From Erythrophleum ivorense (Eukaryota; Streptophyta; Magnoliopsida; Fabales; Fabaceae): a stretch of 64,000 nt of DNA. Location of the stretch: positions 4,458,001 through 4,522,000 of the forward strand of contig JAIUCV010000084.1 in assembly GCA_026724425.1 (NCBI GenBank), given 5' to 3'. The stretch's first letter is position 1. Every line of letters begins with the position of its first letter. The notes beneath the pieces were generated by a model. The model was not told where the DNA came from, did no database searches, and saw only the letters and a list, made by a program, of their open reading frames with translations. The translations under genes and the position numbers were made by a program. Positions 36,047 through 46,740 of this stretch are shown one piece after another.

Positions 36047-37876
36047 ATGACAACGCAAAAACAGAGAAGAACAGAGAAGAAAGTTCTCTGTTTTAAACAC
36101 TACTACAAATGGCTCCTCTGTTTTTCCCTTACTCTCTACTTTCTTGCTTCTTTGTTTCTCCATCATGACCAAGAAGACTCTTCTTCTCCATCAAAGCCTC
36201 TTCTAACTAACCCTAAACCCAAGCTTCTCGCTTCTCGTGCCATGTTTGAATCTAAAATCCCTGATCACAAACATAGGTTTGTCCCTCAACGTCCCAACAT
36301 CAAAACAGGTACATATATTAAAGCTTCAAAAATAGTGTTTTAGTTGTGGTTTTAGTTATTCGATCAATATTGACAATCTTTATAGCCAAAAAAAAAAAAA
36401 AAAAAAGATTGAACAATCTTACCTTGTTAGAAAAATATTTATAATATTTTTTCTTTTTCTTTTAGATATATTCAACAATTTGAAAATATACGTCTACGAC
36501 TTGCCTTCAAAGTTCAACAAAATGTGGTTAGAAAACGACAGATGCAGCAACCACCTCTTCGCCGCGGAGGTCGCTCTTCACAAGGCGTTGCTAAGCCTCG
36601 AGGGAGACGTACGGACGAAAGATCCACACGAAGCCGATTTCTTCTTCGTCCCTGTCTACGTTTCTTGCAATTTCAGCACCATCAATGGCTTTCCAGCGAT
36701 AGGTCACGCCCGATCACTCATCAACGAAGCGGTTCGGCTCGTCTCGGCTCAATACCCGTTTTGGAATCGAACCACTGGCTCTGACCATGTCTTCATCGCC
36801 ACTCACGACTTTGGCTCTTGCTTCCACACCATGGTTAGTTAAAATAAAATAAAACTTATATTTTTTCATTCTTGGTTTTCTTGGTGCCAAATTTAGATAT
36901 CTTATTATATAAAATGTTCTAGTTAATAAATATGCTAGAATAGCTATAAATATATATTCTGTAAATATTGTATATATACATGTTAATAAATATATCATAT
37001 ATCATATTTCCAATTTTTATTTTTATTTTCTTATGCGGGTCTATTATGGTTTATTTATATTGTAAATGAATATATTTTCTGAAGGAGGATAGAGCAATTG
37101 CTGATGGGGTACCGAAGATTTTGAGAAATTCTATGGTTTTGCAAACGTTTGGTGTTACTTATAAGCATCCATGCCAAGAGGTGGAGAACGTGGTGATACC
37201 ACCGTACGTATCGCCGGAAAGTTTACAGAGAACGCAAAAGAATGTTCCGGTGGCTAAAGGACGAGACATTTGGGTTTTTTTCCGTGGGAAAATGGAGCTG
37301 CATCCCAAAAACATCAGTGGACGCTTTTATAGCAAGTAAACAAACAAAAAAAACTTAATTATTATTTTCTAACTTTATTGAATTTGAAACTTACCCTGCT
37401 TTTTTCATAATAGACGAGTAAGGACGGATATATGGAGGAGTTACGGTGGTGACCGGCGGTTTTATCTCCAGCGGCAAAGATTTGCCGGTTACCAGTCAGA
37501 AATTGCTCGTTCTGTTTTCTGTTTGTGTCCTCTCGGGTGGGCTCCATGGAGCCCGAGACTTGTTGAGTCAGTAGTCCTTGGCTGCGTGCCTGTGATTATT
37601 GCCGACGGGATTCGTTTGCCGTTCCCTTCCGCCGTGCGCTGGCCGGAAATCTCGCTCACGGTGTCTGAGAGAGACGTCGGAAAGCTCGGGGAGATTTTGG
37701 AACACGTGGCGGTTACTAATTTGTCTGTTATACAGAAGAACCTGGCGGATCCGTCTGTTAGGCGGGCCCTTATGTTTAATGTTCCTCCTAGAGAGGGAGA
37801 TGCCACGTGGCAAGTTTTGGAGGCTTTGTCAAAGAAATTGAATAGGTCTGTTAGAAGGTCAATCGCTTTCATGTAA
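36047..37876 (+). CDS. FRA8: FRA8/IRX7 glycosyltransferase GT47 (exostosin family), xylan synthesis
   Basis: Four exons (36047-36308, 36466-36833, 37085-37335, 37414-37876) join with matching phases at GT-AG introns and give 447 residues, against 448 in Arabidopsis FRA8. A type II membrane anchor lies at about residues 22-38 (WLLCFSLTLYFLASLFL), fitting a Golgi glycosyltransferase. The exostosin domain starts at LKIYVYDLPSKFNKMW (residue ~93). It continues through DPHEADFFFVPVYVSCNFST, RDIWVFFRGKMELHPKN, YLQRQRFAGYQSEIARSVFC and LCPLGWAPWSPRLVES, and GCVPVIIADGIRLPFP near the nucleotide-sugar site. FRA8 is needed for the glucuronoxylan reducing-end sequence in secondary walls. Met at 36047 is the family start. 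Confidence 0.96.
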
Positions 37877-38190
37877 ACCAGTACATTTTTGACACGTGTG
37901 TATTACCACTTTGAGAATTAAGAAAGAAAAAAGAGAGATGCTATTAAAAAAATAAAATATAGTCTAGGTATCTAAAAAGTAAAAACTAACAAAATTGTTG
38001 CAATTTTTAACTCTGAAATCTATATTCTAAATTTCTATATACCCTAAATAAAACTCTTAACCCAAAATTTTAAATTACATCCCAAAAACCCCAATTTGTA
38101 ACCCTAAAATCATAACCTTTAATACAAAAATAATATATTTTCTTTATTTATATAATATTTTGTTTGTTATGTTTTAATAAAAAAAACTCC
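37877..38190. other. FRA8 3' flank, start of the tRNA-Tyr repeat unit
   Basis: AT-rich DNA with many CCCTAAA-like phrases (AACTCTTAACCC, AACCCTAAAATC). Similar sequence recurs near 38460-38590, so this is the left part of a repeated unit of about 440 bp that ends in a tRNA-Tyr-like copy. Confidence 0.5.
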
Positions 38191-38191
38191 A

Positions 38192-38290
38192 ATCTACCGG
38201 ATTTGAACTAAAGATTTACTGTTAGAAAAATCTATTACAGTCTTCCGCTCTGCCAATTAAGATAAAGTCAAATTTGATTTAACTTCCCAC
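38192..38290 (-). pseudogene. tRNA-Tyr-like pseudogene
   Basis: The plus strand shows the degenerate reverse complement of a tRNA-Tyr: CTACCGGATTTGAAC (T arm), TCTATTACAGTC (anticodon region) and CGCTCTGCCAATTAAG (D arm). Arm pairing is lost by several substitutions. The flank ATTTGATTTAACTTCCCACA follows it, as after the intact copy. Confidence 0.7.
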
Positions 38291-38319
38291 ATTCATTGTT
38301 AAATAGATTCCGAACAAAA

Positions 38320-38400
38320 TTCCGACAAACGGATTTGTTGTAATAGAAACCTATTACAGTCCTCGCTTTGGACTAAATTAGGTCAGATTTGATTTAACTT
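38320..38400 (-). pseudogene. tRNA-Tyr-like pseudogene, truncated
   Basis: GGATTTGTTGTAATAGAAAC and CTATTACAGTCCTCGCTTTG recall the intron and anticodon arm of the intact copy near 39850. The T arm is missing and the D arm is unrecognisable. Confidence 0.5.
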
Positions 38401-38631
38401 TCCACACTCATTATAAAATAGTTATGAAACAATCATTTTTTAAAAAGAAATATTTCTATTTACAACCTAACAAAATAGATAAACAAAACTCTAAAGTCTA
38501 AACACCAAATCTTAAATTTTAACTCAAAAAAACAAATTGTTAACCTTAGAAACATAACCTTATATCCAAAATCAATATATTTTTTTTTTCCAGAGGATTA
38601 TTCTATTTTTTTTGTATCTATCAAAAAAATT

Positions 38632-38726
38632 TCGGCCTACCTGATTCGAACCAATGACCTAAGGATTTGCTGTTAGGAAAACCTATTACAATCCTTGGCA
38701 AGCCAACTGAACTAAATCCAGATTTA
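38632..38726 (-). pseudogene. tRNA-Tyr-like pseudogene next to the LINE insertion
   Basis: CTACCTGATTCGAACCAATG, ACCTAAGGATTTGC and CCTATTACAATCC correspond to T arm, variable/anticodon 3' half and intron boundary of tRNA-Tyr. The D-arm side (GGCAAGCCAACTGAACTAAA) is altered. Its 3' flank on the plus strand was the target of the LINE insertion. Confidence 0.7.
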
Positions 38727-39632
38727 GATTTAATGTTACTTCTCTTTTTTTTTTTTTTTTTATTTTTTTTTTTTTTTTTTTTTTGCAGCAAATTCTCTTA
38801 AATCGGACCAGAGATCCAAGTCGGTGGAGTATGATTTATGAAATACACATTGTAGGGTAGATCTCGTGCACTCCGTGTTAACTTATCTGCCCTCGTATTC
38901 CTGGTTATGGGGATATGCATGACCGAACAGAGTGTAAACTCGCGTTTGCATTTGTCTATCTCGTCCAATAAGATTGAGAAAGCAGGCCACTCCTCCGGTG
39001 TCGACACCATCTTCACTATGTCAGAGCAATCTGTTTCGAACACTATTGTACGCTTGTTGTGTTGCAACATGCATTGCATGGCCCAAACTAATGCTTCCAG
39101 TTCAGCCTGGAGTGGTGATAAGCCTCTGCGAAGGTTACTTGCCCCCATAAGCTTCTCGGCGGTGACTGTATTATGATAATACCAGCCCAAACCTTCCCGA
39201 CATTCCGTTATTTTCCATGATCCATCAACCTGACACCGCTCCATCCTTTCGGGTAGACCCGGATCCATTCTTGTAGGACCTGGAAGGCCTCTGCCCAAGC
39301 CTTGGCCTCTGCTGCCGCTAGAGAGACTATGTCTGGTGGTTCGCGATCTATATTTGAAAATAACTTGTCATTCCTAGCTTTCCAGACATACCAAAGTAAC
39401 CAAGGATATATGAGCACACTGTCATCATTTGGTAAGTGCCAAAAAAGATGAGCTATATTTGTGAGCAAAGCATCGATCGGGAAAACGTGCATAGGTGTGG
39501 GGATCGGTGATAATGCCCATACTTGAAGAGCCGGCGGACATTCAAACAGCGCATGATTGATTGTCTCTGCGGCCAGCCCACAACGCGTGCATACCAGATC
39601 AATCTGGATCCCATGATTTAATGTTACTTCTC
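38727..39632 (-). mobile_element. 5'-truncated LINE with 18-bp target-site duplication
   Basis: The identical 18-mer GATTTAATGTTACTTCTC flanks the insert at 38727-38744 and 39615-39632. On the minus strand the insert ends in a poly-A tail (plus-strand T tract about 38745-38784). The body is the C-terminal end of a LINE ORF2. Tail, duplication and 5' truncation are the signature of target-primed reverse transcription. Confidence 0.92.
38798..39614 (-). pseudogene. LINE ORF2 C-terminus: zf-RVT and RNase H domain, frameshifted
   Basis: From the truncation point the minus strand reads CTRCGLAAETINHALFECPP (the zinc-binding reverse-transcriptase end), then WLLWYVWKARNDKLFSN, and VLQEWIRVYPKGWSG. 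After a frame change near 39245 it reads CQVDGSWKITECREGLGWYY, QAELEALVWAMQCML and TIVFETDCSDIVKM, an RNase H domain with its D, E and D residues in place, and stops at 38798. Reverse transcriptase and endonuclease are gone. Confidence 0.88.
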
Positions 39633-39656
39633 ACTTTCATTATTATATAGTTTTGC

Positions 39657-39804
39657 TATATTTCTTTTATTTTCAGATAATTATTATATTTTCATTAATT
39701 TAAAATTTCCTTTTGTTATCCATCAAAAAGATATATTTCTTTTATTTTCAGATAATTATTATATTTTCATTAATTTAAAATTTCCTTTTGTTATCCATCA
39801 AAAA
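39657..39804. repeat. 74-bp direct tandem duplication
   Basis: TATATTTCTTTTATTTTCAG and the 54 bases after it occur at 39657-39730 and again at 39731-39804. A partial third copy lies at about 39942-40025 beyond the intact tRNA. They are part of the repeated unit around the tRNA-Tyr copies. Confidence 0.85.
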
Positions 39805-39807
39805 GAT

Positions 39808-39899
39808 TCTGGCTTACCGGATTCGAACCAGTGACCTAAGGATTTGCTGTTAGGGAAACCTATTACAGTCCTCCGCTCTACCAACTGAGCTAAAGCCAG
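39808..39899 (-). tRNA. tRNA-Tyr (GTA) with intron
   Basis: Minus-strand sequence. The acceptor stem CTGGCTT pairs perfectly with AAGCCAG, with A as discriminator. The D arm is GCTCAGTTGGTAGAGC, the anticodon stem GAGGA pairs with TCCTT(position G-T allowed), the loop is CTGTAAA with anticodon GTA, and the T arm ACTGGTTCGAATCCGGT holds the B box. A 19-base intron follows the base after the anticodon, as in eukaryotic tRNA-Tyr genes. TTTTT comes directly after the gene, a polymerase III stop. The acceptor stem differs from the usual plant CCGACCT, so charging should be checked; a young pseudogene is possible. Confidence 0.8.
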
Positions 39900-40027
39900 A
39901 TTTGATATTACTTCCCACATTCATTATTATATAGTCTTTGATATATTTCTTTTATTTTCAGAAAATTATTATATTTTCATTAATTTAAAATTTTCTTTTA
40001 AAATTATTATATTTTCATTAATTTAAA

Positions 40028-40072
40028 ACTACCAGGATCTCTGCCAACGGAGCTAAGGCCAGTTTCGTTTTA
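40028..40072 (-). pseudogene. tRNA-Tyr-like remnant
   Basis: ACCAGGATCTCTGCCAACGG and GAGCTAAGGCCAG resemble the D arm and acceptor side of the intact copy. The rest has been deleted. The flank AACTTCCACAATCATCAATA resembles that of the other copies. Confidence 0.45.
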
Positions 40073-40235
40073 AACTTCCACAATCATCAATATGTAGTTT
40101 TCGAAAAACCCATCTGAAACTTAATCCCATCGTTGCTAGAGCCGACGAGGAAACTTAACAACGAATTAGAGAATATTTACCGATCAAACAACTTATGATT
40201 GCGGTAGCATTCACAAGTGTATAGTTACTCCAACG

Positions 40236-41387
40236 TTAGAAACAGCGACTCGTGGTAGAACAGTTGCTTAAAGAAGAAGCATTCTTTGTTGTACAAAGCT
40301 GTCTGAGTGTTACGATTGCTGGTTGGAATCCTGATCTCAGAGGAACAACTGAAGCAACTCTCATGTGTTGAGCGTTACGGTTGTGAGGCCGAGTTAATGT
40401 CATCCTAAACATCTCTCCATCCAAGACTTGATTAACCATAGATGCTGCAATCAACACATTCAACACAAGATTAAGTGAAAACCAGAGGTTTTGGCTTCAA
40501 TCAATGTATCACAAGTTAGTGATTTTGGTTTCTTTTTGTACCGGTTGAAGGATTGAGCTTGGTGAAGTGGAAGAACTCATCGGCTGAGCAACCAAAGAGA
40601 ACAGTGGCAACTCTGTCGAAACATATCACAGTTTTAACTGATGTATCTGTTGCTATAGACATCTGTTTCAGATTAACAAACAGACACAGATTCAAAAAGG
40701 TGAAAGAAGAAGAAACAAATCAAAGCACGGATTTTTATGTTCAGTTTCTCAACTCCACAGCTCACAAAATTCAAAGCAGATCACAGTTTGCTATAGACAT
40801 GAGACATCTGCTTAGATTAACAGACAAATTTGATGTTCAATTTCTTAATTCCACAGGTTAAAGCTCACAGACTCATAGCAGATCACAGTTTTGTAATTGA
40901 GAAATTGACAGATTCAAATTCAGAGAAGATCACAGTTTCAAATTCAAAACTCACAAATCCAAAGCAGACCACAGTATCAGTTTTCAAGACTGATAGACAC
41001 AAAAACAGAAATCTGAAGTTACAGTTTCTTAATTCCACAAAACTTATTCTTGTCATTTGATAGAAATCATAGGGACACTGCATTTGGACAAAATCCCTAA
41101 ATTGACAAACTGATAAAGAATCTAAATCCCTAAATCACCACGAATTTTGAAGATCATCAGATAATTTCCAACAGAAGAAGAAGAAGAAGAAAGAGCAAAA
41201 GGGTTCGTACGAGAATCCGATAGAGCAATTTGGGTACTTTAGATTTGCAGAATTTGCAAATCGACGATGTAACACCATTGTTATCTGAGGGAGGAAGCAC
41301 TCTCTCGCAGCGAGAACATACTCTGTAGCAATAATCGGTGAGATCGACGGCAAGCAACCTACACAAAACCGTTTGATCTCCTTCCAT
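40236..41387 (-). CDS. RPA1 C-terminal-like OB-fold protein with zinc ribbon
   Basis: Three exons (41387-41211, 40662-40542, 40444-40236) with matching phases give 168 residues. Residues ~19-50 carry a four-cysteine zinc ribbon (CYRVCSRCERVLPPSDNNG, then SICKFCKSK), and then come TVICFDRVATVLFGCSADEF and ASMVNQVLDGEMFRMTLTRP. This is the layout of the C-terminal single-strand-DNA-binding fold of replication protein A large subunit, here without the other RPA1 domains. It likely binds nucleic acid, but its role is unknown. It corresponds to At2g28105 as I recall. Intron 1 (about 550 bp) contains internal repeats that resemble its own exon 2 acceptor. Confidence 0.75.
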
Positions 41388-41616
41388 TTTCTAGGGCTTT
41401 TCCTCTGCTTTCTCAAAGTTTCCTCCTTTCCTTTAAAATTATCTGAAACATTTGTGACAAAAAAAATATACAAAATCAAGACTTTTAAAACTATACTATA
41501 AAAGAGAGAAAGTCAGAGCCTTTCAAACGCAAAATTGATCATTTTATTTGCTTTAGAATTCACAAATCACAAGGATAGTTTCATAATATTATCAAATGGT
41601 TATTTCTTTGAAACAT

Positions 41617-43294
41617 CTACTCTACTACTTGTTGCTCTTCCTTTAGTGTTCTTGAGATTGTCATCTTTGTTGAGTTTCTACTACTCGAAACCGAGAAGTT
41701 ATCCATGTAAATCCCAAGGTACGATATAAGCGGATCGGTCCTCGCTTTGTCGACCACGAGCTTCAAAGACCGCGATTCGACGACCTTGGGAAACCGAATA
41801 AGCCGCTTGTACCCGACCGTCGTGCCGCTCGCAACTCTCTCCCACTCCCCACTTCCACTATTCTTCATCTCGAGACGAAAAGACGCAACCCTCTGACCCA
41901 TTTGGATCGGTTCTTGAATCTCCAACACATTGAAACTTACCAATTCTTGAAACTCCAAGTACAACTCCCATTCCTTCTCATTCTCCTCCGGCGCCCAATA
42001 CTTCTCCAACCCTTCTTCCAAAACGTTTCTAGGACCAAACGTGCCGCCACGGACGCTGCTCGACTTAACCACGGCTTTACGGGCTAGGTTATTCGAGAAA
42101 ATCGTGGTTTTCATGTAGCGAAACTCCTCGAGAACCTTGATGTCTTGCTCGGATATCAGGCCTGAGGAATTAGGAGGGACATTGAGCAAGAAGAGACAGT
42201 TTCTTCCAACCGAGTTATAGTATATATCTAGAAGCTTAACCGCCGGTTTAGGAGATTCCAACGCGTGCCAAAACCAACCCGGTCTGATCGATACGTCACA
42301 TTCCGCTGGTACCCAATCTTGCCCAAATCTATCACCTTCCTGAGAATACCTAACAAGATCCGAACAATTCCTCAAACTTCTAACCTTGGATTTGAACATC
42401 TATGGAAGGTTTTGAACATTTTGAGAGAGTGACTCACAGAGGATCAGTGTCGCCGATTTTGGCATTGGTTCGGTTAAAGAGTGACCAGCAGCTTGAGCCG
42501 GCGAGACCAGCTTCGTCACCGATCCAACGGACGTCGGGACCGGCGTCGGAGAATATGACGGCGCCGGGTTGGAGCTGGTGGATCAAACTAAACCAGGTGT
42601 TGAAGAAATATTCCATGTCTTTCTCTCCTTCTCCTTTTGCTCCATCTAACCAAACTTCTTTAATCTCTCCGTATCTACACAGATTCGGACTTTTCTCTCA
42701 ATCTCTGATGGAATCGAAACTCAAATTGAGAAAAAATGGAGCTTACTTGGTAAGCAACTCGGTCATTTGACTCAGATAAAACTCGTTGTACTCCAGTGTC
42801 TTCCCGTAAGCTTGATCGTGCCGATCCCACGGAGAGAGGTAGAGACCGAGTCCAATTCCGGCGGCGGCCGTCGCGGAAGCTAGCTCGGCAAGTACGTCGC
42901 CGGTTCCGCTTCTCCAGGGACTCGATTTGACGGAGTAATCGGTGTATTCGCTGGGCCAGAGGCAGAAACCGTCGTGGTGCTTCGCGGTGAGTATGACGCG
43001 AGAGAAACCGGAGTCTTTTGCGATTTGGACCCACTGCGTCGCGTTGAGATGGGTCGGGTTGAAAACCGACGGGTCGGCTTTTCCGGTGCCCCATTCGGAG
43101 TTGGTGAAAGTGTTGGGTCCGAAGTGGAGGAACATGGCCATGGATCCGAGCTGCCATTGGAGCTGCTGTGATGAAGGGATTGGTAGAATTGGAAGAGGGT
43201 GTGGTTTCAGGGGAGTTGAATTTGAGATTTTGAATTGAGAAAGGACTGAGAAGAAGACGAAGACGAAGACGAAGAGAAGACTGATTATAGACAT
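41617..43294 (-). CDS. FUC1: Alpha-L-fucosidase 1, GH29
   Basis: Three exons (43294-42747, 42674-42438, 42349-41617), phase-consistent, encode 505 residues, against 506 in Arabidopsis FUC1. The N-terminus from MSIISLLFVFVFVFF is a signal peptide; the longer upstream frame with a poly-lysine run from CTT repeats is rejected as start. The GH29 barrel includes WQLGSMAMFLHFGPNTFTNS, VILTAKHHDGFCLWPSEYTD and KEVWLDGAKGEGEKDMEYF, where Asp at about 193 is the expected nucleophile. QDWVPAECDVSIRPGWFWH follows. A C-terminal beta-sandwich (NVLEEGLEKYWAPEENEKEW) resembles a carbohydrate-binding fold. FUC1 is a secreted exoglycosidase reported to cleave 1,3/1,4-linked fucose from glycans. Confidence 0.95.
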
Positions 43295-44590
43295 GAGTCT
43301 TAAAAGATGATTTTGAGTGGATCTAATCTTCTTCTTCTTCTTCTTCTTCTTCAATCCTTTCAATGGAGTCTTCTTATCTCTTTTCTTTTCTTTTCCACTT
43401 GAGTGAGTTGTTTTTGCTATCTTTAATGCAAACGTAATAAATACTGTTTTGGTATTAGTATGGGATTTAGTTTAATACTCCTGTGTACCATTTTTAATCA
43501 ACGGTGACCAAATTGCTATTGTTTTGGACTTTTAGTTGACAACTTGACATTAATATAAAGATCTAATGGTTAAAAACTTATCATTAATATCATCAAACCT
43601 TGTATGTTTTAATGGGCCTACATTAGTATAGATGGAAACGAATTGAATATCCTTGAATCTTGTTGCATATCATTTTATCATGTGCCATCGGATCTAATCT
43701 ATAACTTTTCCGATTAGGAGCTGTGACTTTTAAATTTACGTGTTTCGTGTATCCGAGTTTGTTATAGAAATCTAGAGTAATGAGAACACGTTCAAATATT
43801 AATGATGTTATACAATTTTCTTAATGTTAATGTTAACTTTACGTGAATGATGAAGAAGTAACGTAGTTTGGATAATACACCGGTTTATGGACTCTTTTGC
43901 ACCTAAAGTTAATTTTCAAGTGTCCTTGTATACATTACATAAAAATACGTTTTCAAGAGCATGCAAGAAAATATTTCGCAAAAACACATTATTATTTTTT
44001 TTTGTTAAAGGTTTGGCCAAAAAAAAAACATGCTAGAAAATAAATAAAAATAATAATTTATCTAAATATTTTTTTTTCCAAAATCTCCCATTGAAAACTA
44101 TTTCTTTTTATTTCTGAAAGTGTCAATACTCCATTTGTCAGTAAGTCTTAATTAAAAGTAAAAACAAAAAAGTAACAAAAAGTTCTCGAATGTCAAGACT
44201 GCATAGTATTTTAAGAGTTTTGAAATATTTCAACAAATAAGTTTCTTGCTTCCTTTTGTAAATTAAATGAAAATTGAAAAAGCTGAGAAAGGAAGGGGAC
44301 AAACGACAAAAATGTACGGACTCTGCATACACATATTCCCCAAACCTCCTCCCACACACTCTCCCACAGTAAGCAGCCGCCTCTGATACTCCCGTCGTCT
44401 CTCCAAAAAGGCTTAACAAATCTCCAGAAAATCTCCAAACACCGAAGATATCGATCCAGGTTTTCGCTCCTTCCTCTCCGTTTTCCTGTTTTCTCTGCGT
44501 CCTCGGATTTTGCTTTTTTTTTTTTTTTTCCACTTCGTGATTCGGCGTTTCTGAGTTTCTCCGGCTTTTTTGTGTGTGTGTTTGCAGACG
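43295..44590. other. Divergent promoter region of FUC1 and the HIPP gene
   Basis: A CTT microsatellite lies at 43328-43350 in the FUC1 leader. The middle part is AT-rich. From about 44330 the sequence becomes pyrimidine-rich (CTCTCC, TTCCTCTCCG), as is usual for a plant 5' untranslated region, and runs into the HIPP start codon. A TTTGCAG acceptor-like site directly precedes GACGATGG, so a leader intron is possible. Confidence 0.5.
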
Positions 44591-46337
44591 ATGGAAGCGC
44601 AAATCGCGAATGTTTGTGACTGTGACGGAGACGCGGAGAAGAAAAAGGGGAAGCACACGTCGCCGGTCACCGTCGTTTTGAAGGTCGACATGCATTGCGA
44701 CGGGTGCATCGCGAGGATTTTGAAATCAGCTCGTGGTTTGGAAGGTCCGGTTTCCTTAAAATCCCTAGAAATCGAGAATCTATCCCGAAATCTCCCCATG
44801 TTTTCTGAATATTAACCTCCTTCTGTTTTTTCTCTGCTTTTGATTTTCGTCATCTCTCTAGTCCAAAATCTACAGTGTCGCCTCCGATTTCGTCAAATTC
44901 TTCTTTCGTTTTCCTTGATATATCTCGTCGATTTGGTTTCCGATTAAGTCTATCGTCTTCATCGTTTGGTTTTTGTTTCTCCGATACTGAATTTTTGGGA
45001 TTGTGATTTCGGATTTGTATAAACCTTTCTCTTTCCGTCACCACCATGACGATTTCGGATGATTTTTGGTGCTATTAAAGCGAAGCGACTGAGAAGAGTT
45101 TATAGTCTCTCTCGTGTTTTTGGACCTCTGTGGGTATTTGTTTCATCACTGATTCCTGTACTATTTCTCATGAATCTGCACGCAAAATGAGAAGATCGTG
45201 TGTTCATGATGTGTTGTGTTGGTGTTGTTGAACAAAAAAAATTGGAATCGATGTTCATTCAACACTCATTTACTTGTGCTGTGTGTTTTTTTTGTTCTCT
45301 GTATCAGGAGTTGAAACGGTGAGAGCCGATCCTGTATCGAACAAGCTGACTCTGATTGGATTCATGGACCCAGTGAAGACTACAGAGAAGCTGCAGAAGA
45401 AGAGCAAGAAGACGATTGAGCTCATATCTCCAAAACCAAAGAAGGAAACTAAAGTAAACAACAATGACGCAAAGGCTGATAACAAAAATGTGACTATGGT
45501 AAGCTCCAAAACCAGCTTGGAAACACATTCATTGCGTGCATTTACACTCGATTTGATTGTAAAGATGTCTCTAACTCTCACAGCTAATCAGAACAATGAT
45601 TACTAGGTGTATAGGTCATAGTATATCAAGAGGTAGACTTAATCTCAGACTTACTTGCGTCTCAAGCATCTTTCTTCTTCTTCTTTGTTTACGCATCTGT
45701 AGCTATGGTCTTCTATGTGCTCTCGTATGGATTTAGCTACTTAAGACTCTCAACATACTTGCTAGCATAAACCAATAAAGGACTATTTATTATCTGATCT
45801 TGAATCTCTTTTGTTTTGTTGAGGTTGCTGTGACCACAGTGATATTGAAGCTCTTTTGCTCTTGTGATGGTTGCGTCAAGAGGATTCACAAGACTGTCTC
45901 TAAGACCAAAGGTCAGAATTTTCATTCCCAATGTCTGATACACTCAAATTTTGTGTGTTTGGTATTGACTTTGTACAGAACTTGTTTGATTGCGACCGTG
46001 TTGAGTCTTTGTTTTTAACGGCGTTAAGTGTATGTGTCAATCAACAGGAGTCTATCAAGTCAAAATGGACAAGGAGAAGGAAACGGTAACAGTGACGGGA
46101 ACGATGGAGGTTAAATCTGTGACTGAGAATCTGAAACGTAAGCTGAAGAAAACCGTCAAAGTCGTGCCTGAGAAGAAGAAGAAGAAGAAGGAGAATGAAG
46201 AAGGGATCACTAAAGTCGGGTCACCGGGTCTACCTGGGTATGGTTTCACGCCTGGGTTTGGGCCTTACGGTTGCATGGGAGGCCCAATGTCGGAGTTTTT
46301 CAGCGAGGAGAATCCAAACGTTTGCAGCGTTATGTGA
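44591..46337 (+). CDS. Heavy-metal-associated isoprenylated plant protein (HIPP), two HMA domains
   Basis: Four exons (44591-44744, 45308-45498, 45824-45911, 46048-46337) with matching phases give 240 residues. The first HMA domain (VTVVLKVDMHCDGCIARILK) has the metal-binding CxxC, completed in exon 2 by GVETVRADPVSNKLTLIGFM. The second, from exons 3 and 4 (TTVILKLFCSCDGCVKRIHK, then KMDKEKETVTVTGTM), has an extra Cys before the CxxC. Lysine-rich linkers follow each domain. The C-terminus CSVM is a CaaX prenylation signal, giving the HIPP class. These proteins bind metals such as Zn, Cd or Cu and attach to membranes or nuclei. Gene order fits At2g28090. Each intron splits a domain at the same relative place, a family feature. 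Confidence 0.92.
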
Positions 46338-46469
46338 TTTGCGAGGCAACAACAACATTTGGAGTATTATCTATCTCACAACATATAATAGGACGAGTAA
46401 ATAACTAATAGGAAACAGAAGAAAAAAAAAGAAAAAAAAAACAAAGTCAAGAGCGATATATATATATTT

Positions 46470-46650
46470 TGTGATGGTCTATAAGACTATTAATTCCATA
46501 TCATATGAGCAAATTCAGTAATTTCCATTTCAGATATATTGCAATGACAATACGTTTTAGATATATATATTCTGTGATTGTCTATAAGACTATTCCATAT
46601 CATATGAGTAAATTCAGTATTTTCCATTTCAGAGATATTGCAATGACAGT
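46470..46650. repeat. Imperfect direct repeat, about 95-bp period
   Basis: GTCTATAAGACTATT, then CCATATCATATGAG, AAATTCAGTA and TTTCCATTTCAGA, ATATTGCAATGACA occur twice in the same order, at about 46478-46551 and 46577-46650. Confidence 0.8.
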
Positions 46651-46740
46651 AGATTTTGCGATATGGAAGTTTTATACTTGCATATTAATTATAAGACTTT
46701 TCTCTATATGATAAGATAGCTATTACATATTTTACATGAA

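Noticed and set aside
37489..37872. Minus-strand 127-residue frame over FRA8 exon 4
   Set aside because: A shadow of the well-supported plus-strand GT47 gene.
38000..38600. CCCTAAA-like phrases, possible interstitial telomere
   Set aside because: The repeats are scattered and irregular, not tandem heptamers; they belong to the repeated AT-rich unit.
42675..43157. Arginine-rich minus-strand 160-residue frame
   Set aside because: It is an alternative frame of FUC1 exon 1.
43295..43363. Upstream Met with a poly-lysine run before FUC1
   Set aside because: It would hide the signal peptide; the lysines derive from a CTT microsatellite, and Arabidopsis FUC1 begins at the signal peptide.
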